Source: Caulobacter vibrioides
GTDB lineage: Bacteria > Pseudomonadota > Alphaproteobacteria > Caulobacterales > Caulobacteraceae
Reading direction: 5' to 3'
Length of the DNA stretch: 64,000 nucleotides
Assembly (NCBI RefSeq): GCF_002858865.1
Contig: NZ_PJRR01000025.1
Span: 124,001 to 188,000 of the forward strand
The position numbers and the translations under genes are program-made. Of this stretch, positions 15,929 through 24,756 are shown one piece after another (within the stretch, counting starts at the first letter, position 1; every line of letters begins with the position of its first letter). The notes below the pieces were generated by a model. That model saw only the letters and a program-made list of their open reading frames with translations, did no database searches and was not told the DNA's origin.

Positions 15929-17041
15929 ATGATCGCTTTCTGGATCGCTGCGGCGGGGCTGTCGGTGGTGACGGCGGGGCTGGTGCTGCGCGGGGCCGCG
16001 CAGGCCCGAGCCGTTGACGACGCCGAGACCCGGCTGGAGCCGCACCGTCGCCGTCTGGCCGAGGTCGAGCGCCTGGCCCTGGACGGCCTCTTGGCCGAAG
16101 ACGAGCTGAAGGCCGCCCGCGCCGAAGCCGGCCGCGGTCTGCTGGCCGCCGCCGACCAGGCCGAAAGCTGGAGCCGTGACGGCGCCGGTCCGCGCAAGGC
16201 CGCCGTCGCCGCTGTGGGCCTGACCTGTGCGTCGGCCGTCGGGCTCTATCTGGTGCTCGGCTATCCCGGACTGCCGGATCAGCCCTTCGCCAAGCGCGTG
16301 GCCGCCTGGCGCGCGGCTGATCCTGCGACGCTGGAACCGGCCAAGATCGCGGCCGTGCTCGAAGGCGTGGCCGCCGAACGGCCCAACGATCCCGAGCCGC
16401 TGGTGTTCATGGCTAAGGCCCGCGCGGCCGCCGGCGACATGGCCGGCGCGGAACAGGCGCTGCGCAAGGCCGTCCGTATCGCCCCCAAGCGGGCCGACAT
16501 CTGGAGCCTCTTGGGCGAGACCTTCGTCATCCAGGCCGAGGGGCAGGTGGGTCCCGACGCCAAGCTCGCCTTTGGCCAGGCGCTGAAGGTCGACGCCGCC
16601 GACGTCCGCGCCCGCTACTATCTGGGCCGCGCCCGCATCGCCGAGGGCGAGGTCGCCGCGGGTCTGTCGGACTGGCGCGGCCTGCTGGCCAGCCTGGCGC
16701 CGAACGCGCAGGGCCGCGAGTCGCTGGCCGCCGAGATCGCCGAGGTCGAGGCGTCCGGCAAGCTGCCGGGGCCCCAGCCGGCGGCCGAGAGCGCCAATCC
16801 CGAGGTCCAGGGCATGATCGCCGGCATGGTCGACGGCCTGGCCCAGCGTCTGAAGCAGTCGCCTGACGACCCCGACGGCTGGGTGCGCCTTGTGCGCGCC
16901 TACGCCGTGCTGGGCGAGACGGCCAAGCGCGACGCGGCCCTGGCGACGGCCTCGGCGCTCTTCAAGGATCAGCCCAAGGTGATGTCGGCTCTGCGTCAGG
17001 CCGCCGATACGCCCGCTCAAGCCAAGACGACGAACCCATGA
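15929..17041 (+). CDS. ccmI: Cytochrome c maturation protein CcmI (CycH)
   Basis: 370 residues. The N-terminal transmembrane helix (MIAFWIAAAGLSVVTAGLVL) precedes a cytoplasmic coiled region, then comes a second helix near 96-112 and a periplasmic TPR domain (AEQALRKAVRIAPKRADIWSLLGETF; LKVDAADVRARYYLGRARIAEG). CcmI delivers apocytochrome c to the CcmF/CcmH haem lyase. First gene of ccmI-ccmE-ccmF-ccmH, matching the cycHJKL order of rhizobia; the stop overlaps the ccmE start (ATGA). Confidence 0.93.
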   Translation: MIAFWIAAAGLSVVTAGLVLRGAAQARAVDDAETRLEPHRRRLAEVERLALDGLLAEDELKAARAEAGRGLLAAADQAESWSRDGAGPRKAAVAAVGLTCASAVGLYLVLGYPGLPDQPFAKRVAAWRAADPATLEPAKIAAVLEGVAAERPNDPEPLVFMAKARAAAGDMAGAEQALRKAVRIAPKRADIWSLLGETFVIQAEGQVGPDAKLAFGQALKVDAADVRARYYLGRARIAEGEVAAGLSDWRGLLASLAPNAQGRESLAAEIAEVEASGKLPGPQPAAESANPEVQGMIAGMVDGLAQRLKQSPDDPDGWVRLVRAYAVLGETAKRDAALATASALFKDQPKVMSALRQAADTPAQAKTTNP

Positions 17042-17526
17042 GTTTCTGGCCCCAATCCCGCAAGGCGCGCCGTCGCCTGACCATCCTGCTGGCCATCGCG
17101 CCGGTGCTGGCCCTGGCCGTGGGCCTGGCGCTGTATGGCCTGCGCGACAGCATCTCGCTGTTCTACACCCCGGCCCAGGCCCAGGAAGCCAAGGTGTCGG
17201 CCGGGCGCAAGGTGCAGCTGGGCGGCCTCGTCCAGCACGGCAGCGTGGTCAAGTATCCCGACGGCAATGTCGAGTTCGTGATCGCCGACCAGAAGGCGAC
17301 GGCCAAGGTTGTCTATCACGGCGACCTTCCGGACCTGTTCCGCGAGGGCCAGGGCATCGTCGCCGAGGGCAGCTTCAATCCAGCGGGCGTCTTCGAGGCC
17401 AAGCTGGTGTTGGCCAAGCACGACGAGCGCTACATGCCGCGCGAGGTGTCCAAGGCGCTGAAGGAGCAGGGCGAGTGGCGCGGCGAGGGCGCGGATGCGC
17501 CGGCTTATGGGAGCCAGAAGCCATGA
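17038..17526 (+). CDS. ccmE: Periplasmic haem chaperone CcmE (CycJ)
   Basis: 162 residues: a basic N-terminus, a single membrane anchor (LTILLAIAPVLALAVGLALYGL) and an OB-fold domain. The haem-attaching His lies in the signature LAKHDERYMPREV (H-D-E-x-Y). CcmE receives haem from CcmABCD and hands it to CcmF/CcmH. It overlaps ccmI upstream. Downstream it is separated from ccmF by an inserted repeat (17539-17672). Confidence 0.95.
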   Translation: MSFWPQSRKARRRLTILLAIAPVLALAVGLALYGLRDSISLFYTPAQAQEAKVSAGRKVQLGGLVQHGSVVKYPDGNVEFVIADQKATAKVVYHGDLPDLFREGQGIVAEGSFNPAGVFEAKLVLAKHDERYMPREVSKALKEQGEWRGEGADAPAYGSQKP

Positions 17527-17538
17527 TCGCTCGTCGTA

Positions 17539-17672
17539 TTCCTTCTCCCCTTGCGGGAGAAGGTGGCCCGCGCAGCGGGTCGGATGAGGGGTTGAAAGCC
17601 CTGTCCGGCGAGTCTCGCGCGACCCCTCATCCGGCGCTGCGCGCCACCTTCTCCCGCAAGGGGAGAAGGGGA
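17539..17672. repeat. Family A-like repeat inserted between ccmE and ccmF
   Basis: A 134-bp inverted repeat: left arm CCTTCTCCCCTTGCGGGAGA...GGATGAGGGG, right arm CCCCTCATCC...TCTCCCGCAAGGGGAG. It is flanked by ATGATCG both before (17523-17529, overlapping the ccmE stop) and after (17681-17687, the ccmF start), as though insertion had duplicated the junction. Its GGAGAAGGGGAG end supplies the ccmF ribosome-binding site. Confidence 0.85.
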
Positions 17673-17680
17673 GTATTTCG

Positions 17681-19663
17681 ATGATCGTCGAACTCGGCGC
17701 TTTCGCGCTCATTCTCTCTCTGATGCTGTCGGTCGCCCAGACCGGCCTGTCGGCCGTGGGCGGCGCGCGGCGCTCGCCGGTGCTGGCGGGCGCGGGCCAG
17801 GGCGCGGCGATTGCGACGTTCGTGGCCCTGCTGGTCTCGTTCGCGGCGCTGATCTACGCCTTCGTGACGTCGGACTTCTCGGTGACCAACGTCGCCACCA
17901 ACTCCCACACCGACAAGCCGATGCTCTACAAGGTGGCCGGCGCCTGGGGCAGCCACGAGGGCTCGATGCTGCTGTGGTGCGTGGTGCTGACCGGCTTTGG
18001 CGCGGCCATGGCCGTGTTCGGCGACAGCCTGCCGCCGCGCCTGCGCGCCTACGCCATCGCCGTGCAGGGCGCGCTGGGCGTCATGTTCCTGGCCTACACT
18101 GTGTTGGCGTCGAACCCGCTGGCGCGGCTGCTTGAGGCCCCCATTGAGGGCAAGTCGCTCAATCCGCTGCTGCAGGACTGGGCCTTGGCCTTCCACCCGC
18201 CGTTTCTCTACATCGGCTATGTCGGGTTCTCGGTAGTCTATTCGCTGTCGATGGCGGCCCTGATCGAAGGCCGGATCGACGCGGCCTGGGCGCGCTGGAT
18301 TCGCCCCTGGACCCTGGCGGCCTGGAGCATGCTCACCGTCGGCATCACGCTGGGCGCCTTCTGGGCCTATTACGAGCTGGGCTGGGGCGGCTGGTGGTTC
18401 TGGGACCCGGTCGAGAACGCCAGCTTCATGCCCTGGCTGATCGGGGCTGCTCTGCTGCACTCGGCCATCGTCACAGAAAGGCGCGGGGCGCTGCCGGGCT
18501 GGACGGCGTTCCTGGCCCTGGCGGCCTACACCTTCTCGATGCTGGGCGCCTTCCTGGTGCGCTCGGGCGTGCTGACCTCCGTCCATGCCTTCGCCGTGGA
18601 TCCGACGCGCGGCGTCCTGCTGCTGATCATGATGGGCGTGGCCGCCGGCGCAGGGTTCCTGCTGTTTGGCCTGCGCGCGCCCAGCCTGAACCGCGGCGGC
18701 CAGTTCCGCCCCATCAGCCGCGAGAGCGCCATCGTGCTCAACAACATCCTGCTGTCGACGGCGACGGCGGTGGTGCTCTTGGGCACCCTCTATCCGCTGA
18801 TCCGCGAGGCCATGGACGGCGAGGCCGTGTCGGTGGGCGCGCCGTTCTTCAACCTGACCTTCACGCCGCTGATGATCCTGGCCTTCGCCGTGCTGCCCGC
18901 CGGGCCGCTGCTGGCCTGGAAGCGCGGCGACGCCAAGGGCGTGGCGCGCAAGCTGTGGGTCGTGCTGGCCCTGGCGGCCCTGCTGGGCTTGATCGCCTAT
19001 GCCGTGGTGCAGCCGCGCAAGGCCCTGGCCAGCGGCGGCTTGGTGGTCGGCTTCTGGCTGATCGGCGGCGCGCTGCTCGAGATCGCCGAGCGCCTGAAGC
19101 TGGCGCGCGCGCCCTTCGCCGAGAGCCTTCGCCGGGCACGCGGCCTGCCGCGCGGCGCCTGGGGCACGACCCTGGCCCATGCGGGTCTGGGCGTGTTCGT
19201 GCTGGGGGCCTCGTTCGAGACCGCCTGGCGCGTCGAGGCGGCTCAGGCCCTGAGCCTGAACGGCAGCCAGCCGCTGGGCGCCTATACCGTAACCCTGACG
19301 GATGTGGTGACGATCGAGGGGCCGAACTATCTGGCCGAGCGCGGCATCATCACCGTCACCAACAAGGCCGGCGCCGAGGTGTGCCGCGCCCAGCCTGAGC
19401 GCCGCTTCTATCCGACGGGGGCCCAGACCACGTCTGAGGTCGCCATCTGCGCCAAGGGCCTGGACGACATCTATGTGGTGATGGGCGAGCGCCGGGCGGG
19501 CGAGGGCGGCAAGCCGGCCTGGCTGGTGCGGGCCTATGTGAACCCGTGGGTGCGGTTGATCTTCCTGGGTCCGCTGCTGATGGCCATCGGCGGGATCGTC
19601 TCGCTGTCGGACCGCCGCGTGCGCCTGGGCGTGGGACGACGGACCGGGGAGGTGGTGTCGTGA
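17681..19663 (+). CDS. ccmF: Haem lyase subunit CcmF (CycK)
   Basis: 660 residues with about 14-15 membrane helices. The tryptophan-rich WWD signature is clear at WGGWWFWDPVENASFMPWL. Conserved periplasmic His residues are seen in AWGSHEGSMLLW and AFHPPFLYIGY. With CcmH and CcmI it ligates haem to the CxxCH of apocytochromes c. The start ATG at 17681 has GGAGAAGGGGAG upstream, which belongs to the inserted repeat. The stop overlaps the ccmH GTG (GTGA). Confidence 0.95.
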   Translation: MIVELGAFALILSLMLSVAQTGLSAVGGARRSPVLAGAGQGAAIATFVALLVSFAALIYAFVTSDFSVTNVATNSHTDKPMLYKVAGAWGSHEGSMLLWCVVLTGFGAAMAVFGDSLPPRLRAYAIAVQGALGVMFLAYTVLASNPLARLLEAPIEGKSLNPLLQDWALAFHPPFLYIGYVGFSVVYSLSMAALIEGRIDAAWARWIRPWTLAAWSMLTVGITLGAFWAYYELGWGGWWFWDPVENASFMPWLIGAALLHSAIVTERRGALPGWTAFLALAAYTFSMLGAFLVRSGVLTSVHAFAVDPTRGVLLLIMMGVAAGAGFLLFGLRAPSLNRGGQFRPISRESAIVLNNILLSTATAVVLLGTLYPLIREAMDGEAVSVGAPFFNLTFTPLMILAFAVLPAGPLLAWKRGDAKGVARKLWVVLALAALLGLIAYAVVQPRKALASGGLVVGFWLIGGALLEIAERLKLARAPFAESLRRARGLPRGAWGTTLAHAGLGVFVLGASFETAWRVEAAQALSLNGSQPLGAYTVTLTDVVTIEGPNYLAERGIITVTNKAGAEVCRAQPERRFYPTGAQTTSEVAICAKGLDDIYVVMGERRAGEGGKPAWLVRAYVNPWVRLIFLGPLLMAIGGIVSLSDRRVRLGVGRRTGEVVS

Positions 19664-20112
19664 AGCGGTTGCGGGCTCTGTTGATCGCTGCGGCGGCGGT
19701 CGCCCTGACGGCCGGCGCGTCCGATCCGTCCGAACGTCTGCCCGACCAGGCGCAGGAGGCTCGCGCCCGGACGCTGTTCAAGGAAGTGCGCTGTCTGGTC
19801 TGTCAGAACGAGTCGATCGACGACTCCGAGGCCCAGCTGGCCGGCGATCTGCGGCAAATTGTCCGCGAACAGGTCAAGGCGGGGAGCAGCGACGCGCAGA
19901 TCCGCGACTTCCTGGTCGAGCGCTATGGCGAGTTCGTCCTGCTAAAGCCTCGTTTTTCCATGGGAAACGCCGTGCTTTGGCTGGCGCCGGTCGTGGTGTT
20001 GCTGGTTGGCGGTGTTCTGATGGCGGGCCTGTTGCGTCGCCGCGAGACGCCTGAACCGGCGCTGTCGCAGGACGAGGAGGCGCGCGTTCGGCGCCTTCTC
20101 GAAGGCGATTGA
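19660..20112 (+). CDS. ccmH: Cytochrome c maturation thioredoxin-like protein CcmH (CycL)
   Basis: 150 residues from a GTG that overlaps the ccmF stop; upstream codons in this frame are a shadow. A signal peptide is followed by the redox motif VRCLVCQNESI (C-x-x-C), a helical bundle (EAQLAGDLRQIVREQVKAG), then LKPRFSMGNAVLWLAPVVVLLVGG, the C-terminal anchor. CcmH reduces the apocytochrome haem-binding thiols. No ccmG lies in this operon, as in the rhizobial cycHJKL cluster, where that gene is elsewhere. Confidence 0.93.
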   Translation: MKRLRALLIAAAAVALTAGASDPSERLPDQAQEARARTLFKEVRCLVCQNESIDDSEAQLAGDLRQIVREQVKAGSSDAQIRDFLVERYGEFVLLKPRFSMGNAVLWLAPVVVLLVGGVLMAGLLRRRETPEPALSQDEEARVRRLLEGD

Positions 20113-20171
20113 CACGATTGCGCCGAAATAGCGCCGCAAGAAGCGCCTTCCGGATGATGGAAAGATAATTC

Positions 20172-20210
20172 GAGAACCATTGCACCTTTAAATACCGCGA
20201 CTAGGTTCTC
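20172..20210. promoter_or_regulatory. Dyad upstream of degP
   Basis: GAGAACC (20172-20178) and GGTTCTC (20204-20210) form a 7-bp inverted repeat with a 25-nt spacer containing an AT-rich TTTAAATA. It lies about 80 bp ahead of degP and may be part of its promoter. It is weak evidence on its own. Confidence 0.3.
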
Positions 20211-20291
20211 AAAGAGATCGGGGCCGCGCGCCGGGCGCGCGGATGACGTTAAGGGACCACGTCCGCAGGGCGTGGGTGAGGAAAGACGAGA

Positions 20292-21884
20292 ATGACCGCT
20301 AGGAAGTCGGGTTTCATTGTGGGCGCCGTCGCCGGCGCGAGCGTGGCCTGCGCGGCCCTGGCCGGAATGGGCATGCGGATGGGGACGGCCGACGCGGCCC
20401 AGGCCCCGGTCGTCCGCGTGTCCACCGCCAGCGCGCCGACCTTCGCGCCGCCGCCGGGCGCGCCGATGTCGTTCGCCGACATCTTCGAGAAGGTCTCGCC
20501 CGCCGTCGTCCAGATCAATGTGACCTCCAAGGCCCAGGCGCCGTCGCTGCGCATCCCTGGCCTGGAAGGCTTCGACATCGTGCCGCGCGGTCAGCGCCGC
20601 CCCGGTCAGCCGGGGCAGCAGGGCCAGCAACAGGAAGACGACGGCGACACGCCGGCGACGCCCAAGCAGCAATCGGCGGGCTCGGGCTTCTTCATCTCGG
20701 CCGACGGCTACATCGTCACCAACAACCACGTCGTCGCCGACGCCGACGACATCCAGGTGGTGCTTAAGGACGGCCGCGAGCTGAAGGCCACGCTGGTCGG
20801 CCGCGACGAGAGCACCGACCTGGCCGTGATCAAGGTGGTCGACCCCAAGGCCAAGGGTAAGGACTTCACCTTCGTCAACTTCGAGAACCAGGCCAAGCCG
20901 CGCGTCGGCGACTGGGTGATCACCATCGGCAACCCGTTCGGTCTGGGCGGCACGGCCACGGCCGGCATCATCTCGGCCTATGATCGCAATCTGAACGACA
21001 CCACCTCGTCGTTCGTGCCGTACATCCAGATCGACGCGCCGATCAACCGCGGCAATTCGGGCGGTCCCAGCTTCGACATCTATGGCCGGGTGATCGGCGT
21101 CAACAGCGCCATCTACTCGCCGTCGGGCGGTTCGGTCGGCATCGGCTTCGCCATTCCCGCCGAGGTGGCCGAGGGCGTCGCCAAGCAGCTGATCGAAAAC
21201 GGCAAGGTCGTGCGCGGCTATATCGGCGTGAGCATCATGGCCTTTAACGCCGAGATGGCTGAAGCCCTGGGCATGAGCGATGTGAAGGGGGCGATCGTCG
21301 CCTCTGTCGTTCCGGGCGGTCCCGCCGCCAAGGCCGGCCTGCTGCCGGACGACATCCTGGTGGCCGTCAACGGCGTCAAGATCAGCGACAGCAGTGAACT
21401 GACCCGCGAGGTCTCCAAGGCCCGTCCGGGCGAGACGATCAAGGTCTCGATCATCCGTGACGGCAAGCCGCGCATCGTCGACGTCAAGTCGGGCACGCGT
21501 CCCTCGGAGAGCAGCCTGGCGGTGACGGATGACGAGCAGGGCCAGGACGGCGCCGCGCCGACGCCGGACAAGCCGGCCAGCCAGAAGGTCGACGCCCTGG
21601 GCCTGACCCTGGGGCCGATCGATGCGGCTTCGCGCCAGACCTACAAGATCGAGCCGGACATCAAGGGCCTGCTGATCATCGGCGTGAAGGGCGACAGCGA
21701 CGCGGGCGAGAAGGGCCTGGCCAAGGGTGATGTCCTGTCCAACATCAACGGCGCGCCGGTCACCAGCGTCGCCGACGTGACCTCTGCGGTGGAAACGGCC
21801 AAGAAGGCCGGCCGCGCCAGCGTGCTGGTCAAGATCGTCCGCCAGAACCGTCCGGTCTTCATCCCGCTGAAGATCGCGCCGTAA
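20292..21884 (+). CDS. degP: DegP/HtrA-family periplasmic serine protease-chaperone
   Basis: 530 residues. A signal/anchor segment at the N-terminus is followed by a Gln/Pro-rich linker (PGQPGQQGQQQEDDG). The trypsin-like domain carries a complete catalytic triad: His in VTNNHVVADAD, Asp in DESTDLAVIK and Ser in RGNSGGPS. Two PDZ domains follow (about residues 305-390 and 435-525). It degrades or refolds damaged envelope proteins. The position after ccmIEFH and before a two-component system and glnE mirrors rhizobial genomes, where degP follows cycHJKL. Good SD GAGGAAAG; an intrinsic terminator follows. Confidence 0.93.
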   Translation: MTARKSGFIVGAVAGASVACAALAGMGMRMGTADAAQAPVVRVSTASAPTFAPPPGAPMSFADIFEKVSPAVVQINVTSKAQAPSLRIPGLEGFDIVPRGQRRPGQPGQQGQQQEDDGDTPATPKQQSAGSGFFISADGYIVTNNHVVADADDIQVVLKDGRELKATLVGRDESTDLAVIKVVDPKAKGKDFTFVNFENQAKPRVGDWVITIGNPFGLGGTATAGIISAYDRNLNDTTSSFVPYIQIDAPINRGNSGGPSFDIYGRVIGVNSAIYSPSGGSVGIGFAIPAEVAEGVAKQLIENGKVVRGYIGVSIMAFNAEMAEALGMSDVKGAIVASVVPGGPAAKAGLLPDDILVAVNGVKISDSSELTREVSKARPGETIKVSIIRDGKPRIVDVKSGTRPSESSLAVTDDEQGQDGAAPTPDKPASQKVDALGLTLGPIDAASRQTYKIEPDIKGLLIIGVKGDSDAGEKGLAKGDVLSNINGAPVTSVADVTSAVETAKKAGRASVLVKIVRQNRPVFIPLKIAP

Positions 21885-21908
21885 GGCGGATCCGTCTTTC
21901 AACGAAAT

Positions 21909-21944
21909 GGCCCCGCCCAGGACTGTCCTGGGCGGGGCTTTTTC
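21909..21944 (+). terminator. Intrinsic terminator after degP
   Basis: Near-perfect stem GCCCCGCCCAGGAC/GTCCTGGGCGGGGC with a tiny loop, followed by TTTTT. It is 25 bp after the degP stop. Confidence 0.9.
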
Positions 21945-22076
21945 GTACCTGTCGAAGGTTTAAGTTACGGCGGTCGTCGAAAACGCTATCAACCCTGACG
22001 ACTATCGCGTGATGCGCGGAATCGGGGGAACGTCCGAGGTTCCACCACCGCGTCTGGCGCATGAGGGGCTTTTGCG

Positions 22077-22748
22077 ATGCGCATTCTGATTATCGAGGAC
22101 GACCTGGAAGCCGCCGGCGCCATGGCGCACGGGCTCAAGGAAGCCGGCTACGACGTCGCCCACGCGCCGGACGGCGAGGCGGGCCTGGCCGAGGCCCAGA
22201 AGGGCGGCTGGGACGTGCTGGTCGTCGACCGGATGATGCCCAAGATGGACGGCGTCACGGTGGTCGAAACCCTGCGTCGCGAGGGCGATCAGACGCCGGT
22301 GCTGTTCCTGTCGGCCCTGGGCGAGGTCAATGACCGCGTGGTGGGCCTGAAGGCCGGCGCCGATGACTATCTCGTCAAGCCCTATGCCTTCCCCGAGCTG
22401 ATGGCCCGCGTCGAGGCCCTGTCGCGCCGCCGCGAGACCGGCGCCGTGGCCACCACCCTGAAGGTGGGCGAGCTGGAGATGAACCTGATCAACCGCACGG
22501 TCCATCGTCAGGGCAAGGAGATCGACCTGCAGCCGCGCGAGTTCCAGCTCCTGGAATTCATGATGCGCCACGCCGGCCAGTCGGTGACCCGCACCATGCT
22601 GCTGGAAAAGGTCTGGGAGTATCACTTCGATCCGCAGACCAACGTCATCGACGTGCACATCTCGCGCCTGCGCAGCAAGATCGACAAGGGCTTCGACCGG
22701 GCCATGCTGCAGACGGTGCGCGGCGCCGGCTACCGGCTGGATCCGTAG
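22077..22748 (+). CDS. OmpR-family response regulator
   Basis: 223 residues: a receiver domain with acidic residues EDD at 7-9, phospho-acceptor Asp51 (DVLVVDRMMPKMDG) and LVKPYAFPELMARV. A winged-helix output domain follows (DLQPREFQLLEFMMRHAGQSVTRTMLLEKVWEY, NVIDVHISRLRSKID). By position it pairs with the sensor kinase at 23331, but a toxin-antitoxin-like pair lies between the two. Both genes sit in the conserved block after degP; the target genes are unknown. Confidence 0.92.
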   Translation: MRILIIEDDLEAAGAMAHGLKEAGYDVAHAPDGEAGLAEAQKGGWDVLVVDRMMPKMDGVTVVETLRREGDQTPVLFLSALGEVNDRVVGLKAGADDYLVKPYAFPELMARVEALSRRRETGAVATTLKVGELEMNLINRTVHRQGKEIDLQPREFQLLEFMMRHAGQSVTRTMLLEKVWEYHFDPQTNVIDVHISRLRSKIDKGFDRAMLQTVRGAGYRLDP

Positions 22749-22780
22749 GCGAGCCGCCGCCGGCGTGGTAGGATCAGATC

Positions 22781-23008
22781 ATGAACAAGCCTGCCAAGCC
22801 TGTAGCGCAACCGGATGGCGCTTTTGAAGCCTCGATGTCGGAGGCTGAGTGCGAGGCTCAGTTCGACGCGTGGCTTGAGCGCAACCGCGATGCGTTCGTG
22901 GCCTCGTTGGACGAAGCTCAGGCCCAATTCGATCGGGGCGAGTACGACGAGCGCAGCTTTGACGAGATCATCGCGGAAGGAATCCGCAGGCTGAACCTCA
23001 AGCCCTGA
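22781..23008 (+). CDS. Probable ParD-like antitoxin
   Basis: 75 residues, acidic, ending in the amphipathic stretch DEAQAQFDRGEYDERSFDEIIAEGIRRL. This resembles the C-terminal toxin-binding tail of ParD/RelB-type antitoxins (the RGEY/S-x-D-E pattern). The N-terminal half, which should bind DNA, is not a clear ribbon-helix-helix. It is two bases ahead of a ParE-like toxin gene, the main support for the call. It sits inside a two-component operon. Confidence 0.6.
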   Translation: MNKPAKPVAQPDGAFEASMSEAECEAQFDAWLERNRDAFVASLDEAQAQFDRGEYDERSFDEIIAEGIRRLNLKP

Positions 23009-23010
23009 TC

Positions 23011-23325
23011 TTGAACGTGGCGGGGCGGGTCTTCAGGGCGAGAAGGGTCGCGCGCGATCTTGACGGTATCTTCTTCGACATCTGCCTCAACAATGGTGTG
23101 GAGGTCGCCGTGGCTCAGTTGAGACGACTGGAAGCCGCCATGGCTCGTCTTGGTGACTTTCCAAGACTGGGGCGACAGCGCGCCGATCTGGAGGGGCATC
23201 AGATCATGACCCTTCCGGTGTCGCCCTGGACGATCGTCTACAAGCTGGTGAGTGATGACGTGAGAGTGATGCGGATTATCGACGGACGCCGTGATCTGGG
23301 TTCGGCTTTGCGGGGAAAATCCTGA
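23011..23325 (+). CDS. ParE/RelE-superfamily toxin
   Basis: 104 residues from TTG 23011 (GTG 23017 is an alternative). The fold pattern is typical: FRARRVARDLDGIFFDICLNN as the first helices, a helical hairpin with LGDFPRLGRQRADL, and the C-terminal sheet TIVYKLVSDDVRVMRIIDGRRDL, where the basic GRRD is the hallmark of ParE toxins (which poison gyrase). The gene follows the antitoxin by two bases and ends five bases before the sensor kinase gene. It is encoded between a response regulator and its kinase, a position I would not expect for a stable operon unless the toxin is tightly controlled or inactive. Confidence 0.8.
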   Translation: MNVAGRVFRARRVARDLDGIFFDICLNNGVEVAVAQLRRLEAAMARLGDFPRLGRQRADLEGHQIMTLPVSPWTIVYKLVSDDVRVMRIIDGRRDLGSALRGKS

Positions 23326-23330
23326 GACCC

Positions 23331-24737
23331 ATGCGTCTGCCGCGCCTTCTCCGCACCACGCCGTTCCGGCTGACCCTGCTTTTCCTGGCCCTGTTCGCGG
23401 CGGCCGCCAGCGCCTTCCTGGGCTACATCTATGTGGCCACGGCCGGCGAGGTGAACCGCCGCGCTCAGGCTGAGATCAGCCGCGAGTTCGAGAGCCTGGA
23501 GGCGGCCTATCGCCAGGGCGGCGTCGACGCGCTGAACCAGACCATCGTCGAGCGGGCCACCAGCGAGCGGCCGTTCCTCTATTTCCTGGCCGACAAGGAC
23601 GGCAAGCGGATCTCCGGCTCGATCGAGGAGTCGCCGGTCTCCGGTTTCACGGGCGATGGCCCCGAGTGGGCCAGCTTCAAGGTCACCGAGACCGATCTCG
23701 ATGGGGCTGAGGTCAAGGCCGCCGCGCGCGGCGTGCAGCAGCGCCTGGACAATGGCGAGATCCTGTTCGTCGGCGCCGATGTCGACGCCTCAGAAGCCTA
23801 TGTCCGCAAGATCGTCCGGGCGCTGTGGGGCGCGGGGGCGCTGGTCATCCTGCTGGGCATGGCCGGCGGGGTGCTGATCAGCCGCAATGTCAGCCGCTCG
23901 ATGCAGGGCCTGGTGGACGTGGTCAACGCCGTGCGTGGCGGTGATCTGCACGCCCGCGCCCGGGTGCGGGGCACGCGCGATGAATATGACGAGCTGGCCG
24001 AGGGCCTCAACGACATGCTCGACCGGATCGAGCGCCTGATGGGCGGCCTGCGCCACGCGGGCGACGCCATCGCGCATGATCTGCGCTCGCCGCTGACCCG
24101 CCTGCGCGCCCGCATGGAGGTGGCCCTGATCGACGCCGAGAACGGCAAGGGCGATCCCGTCGCGGCCCTGGAGACGGCGCTGCAGGACGCCGACGGGGTG
24201 CTCAAGACCTTCAACGCCGTGCTGGCCATCGCCCGCCTGCAGGCGGCCGGCTCGGCCCCGGACCAGCGCCAGTTCGACGCCTCGGAACTGGCCGGCGACA
24301 TGGCCGAGCTCTATGAGCTGTCGTGCGAGGACAAGGGCCTGGATTTCAAGGCCGAGATCGTCCCGGCCCTGACCATCAAGGGCAATCGCGAGTTCCTGGC
24401 CCAGGCCCTGGCCAACATCCTCGACAACGCCATCAAGTACACGCCCGAGGGCGGCGCGATCATGCTGCGCGCGCGGCGCACCTCGTCGGGCGAGCTGGAG
24501 TTCTCGGTGACCGACACCGGCCCCGGCGTGCCCGAGGCAGACCGCGCCCGTGTGGTCCAGCGCTTCGTGCGCCTGGAGAACAGCCGCAGCGAACCGGGTG
24601 CGGGCCTTGGCCTCTCCTTGGTCAGCGCCGTGGCGACCTCGCACGGCGGCCGTCTGGAGCTGGCCGAGGGGCCGGGCGAGTACAACGGCATGGGCCCTGG
24701 CCTGCGCGTGGCGCTGGTGCTGCCGCGGGTGGAGTAA
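23331..24737 (+). CDS. Sensor histidine kinase following degP
   Basis: 468 residues. There is a transmembrane helix near residues 12-33, a periplasmic sensor (about 35-160), a second helix (VRALWGAGALVILLGMAGGVLI) and a HAMP domain (SMQGLVDVVNAVRGGDLHARARV). The H-box is in GDAIAHDLRSPLTRLRARM, the N-box in LANILDNAIKYTPEGG, and the G boxes in DTGPGVPEADR and GAGLGLSLVSA. It probably phosphorylates the regulator at 22077. The start is ATG 23331, five bases after the toxin gene, so it is probably translated from the same message as the toxin-antitoxin genes. Confidence 0.92.
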   Translation: MRLPRLLRTTPFRLTLLFLALFAAAASAFLGYIYVATAGEVNRRAQAEISREFESLEAAYRQGGVDALNQTIVERATSERPFLYFLADKDGKRISGSIEESPVSGFTGDGPEWASFKVTETDLDGAEVKAAARGVQQRLDNGEILFVGADVDASEAYVRKIVRALWGAGALVILLGMAGGVLISRNVSRSMQGLVDVVNAVRGGDLHARARVRGTRDEYDELAEGLNDMLDRIERLMGGLRHAGDAIAHDLRSPLTRLRARMEVALIDAENGKGDPVAALETALQDADGVLKTFNAVLAIARLQAAGSAPDQRQFDASELAGDMAELYELSCEDKGLDFKAEIVPALTIKGNREFLAQALANILDNAIKYTPEGGAIMLRARRTSSGELEFSVTDTGPGVPEADRARVVQRFVRLENSRSEPGAGLGLSLVSAVATSHGGRLELAEGPGEYNGMGPGLRVALVLPRVE

Positions 24738-24756
24738 GGGGGCTTAGGTCCAGGAG

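Noticed and set aside
19546..19659. In-frame N-terminal extension of ccmH
   Set aside because: It overlaps the end of ccmF, encodes no membrane signal, and the GTG at 19660 gives a clean signal peptide with the usual GTGA overlap.
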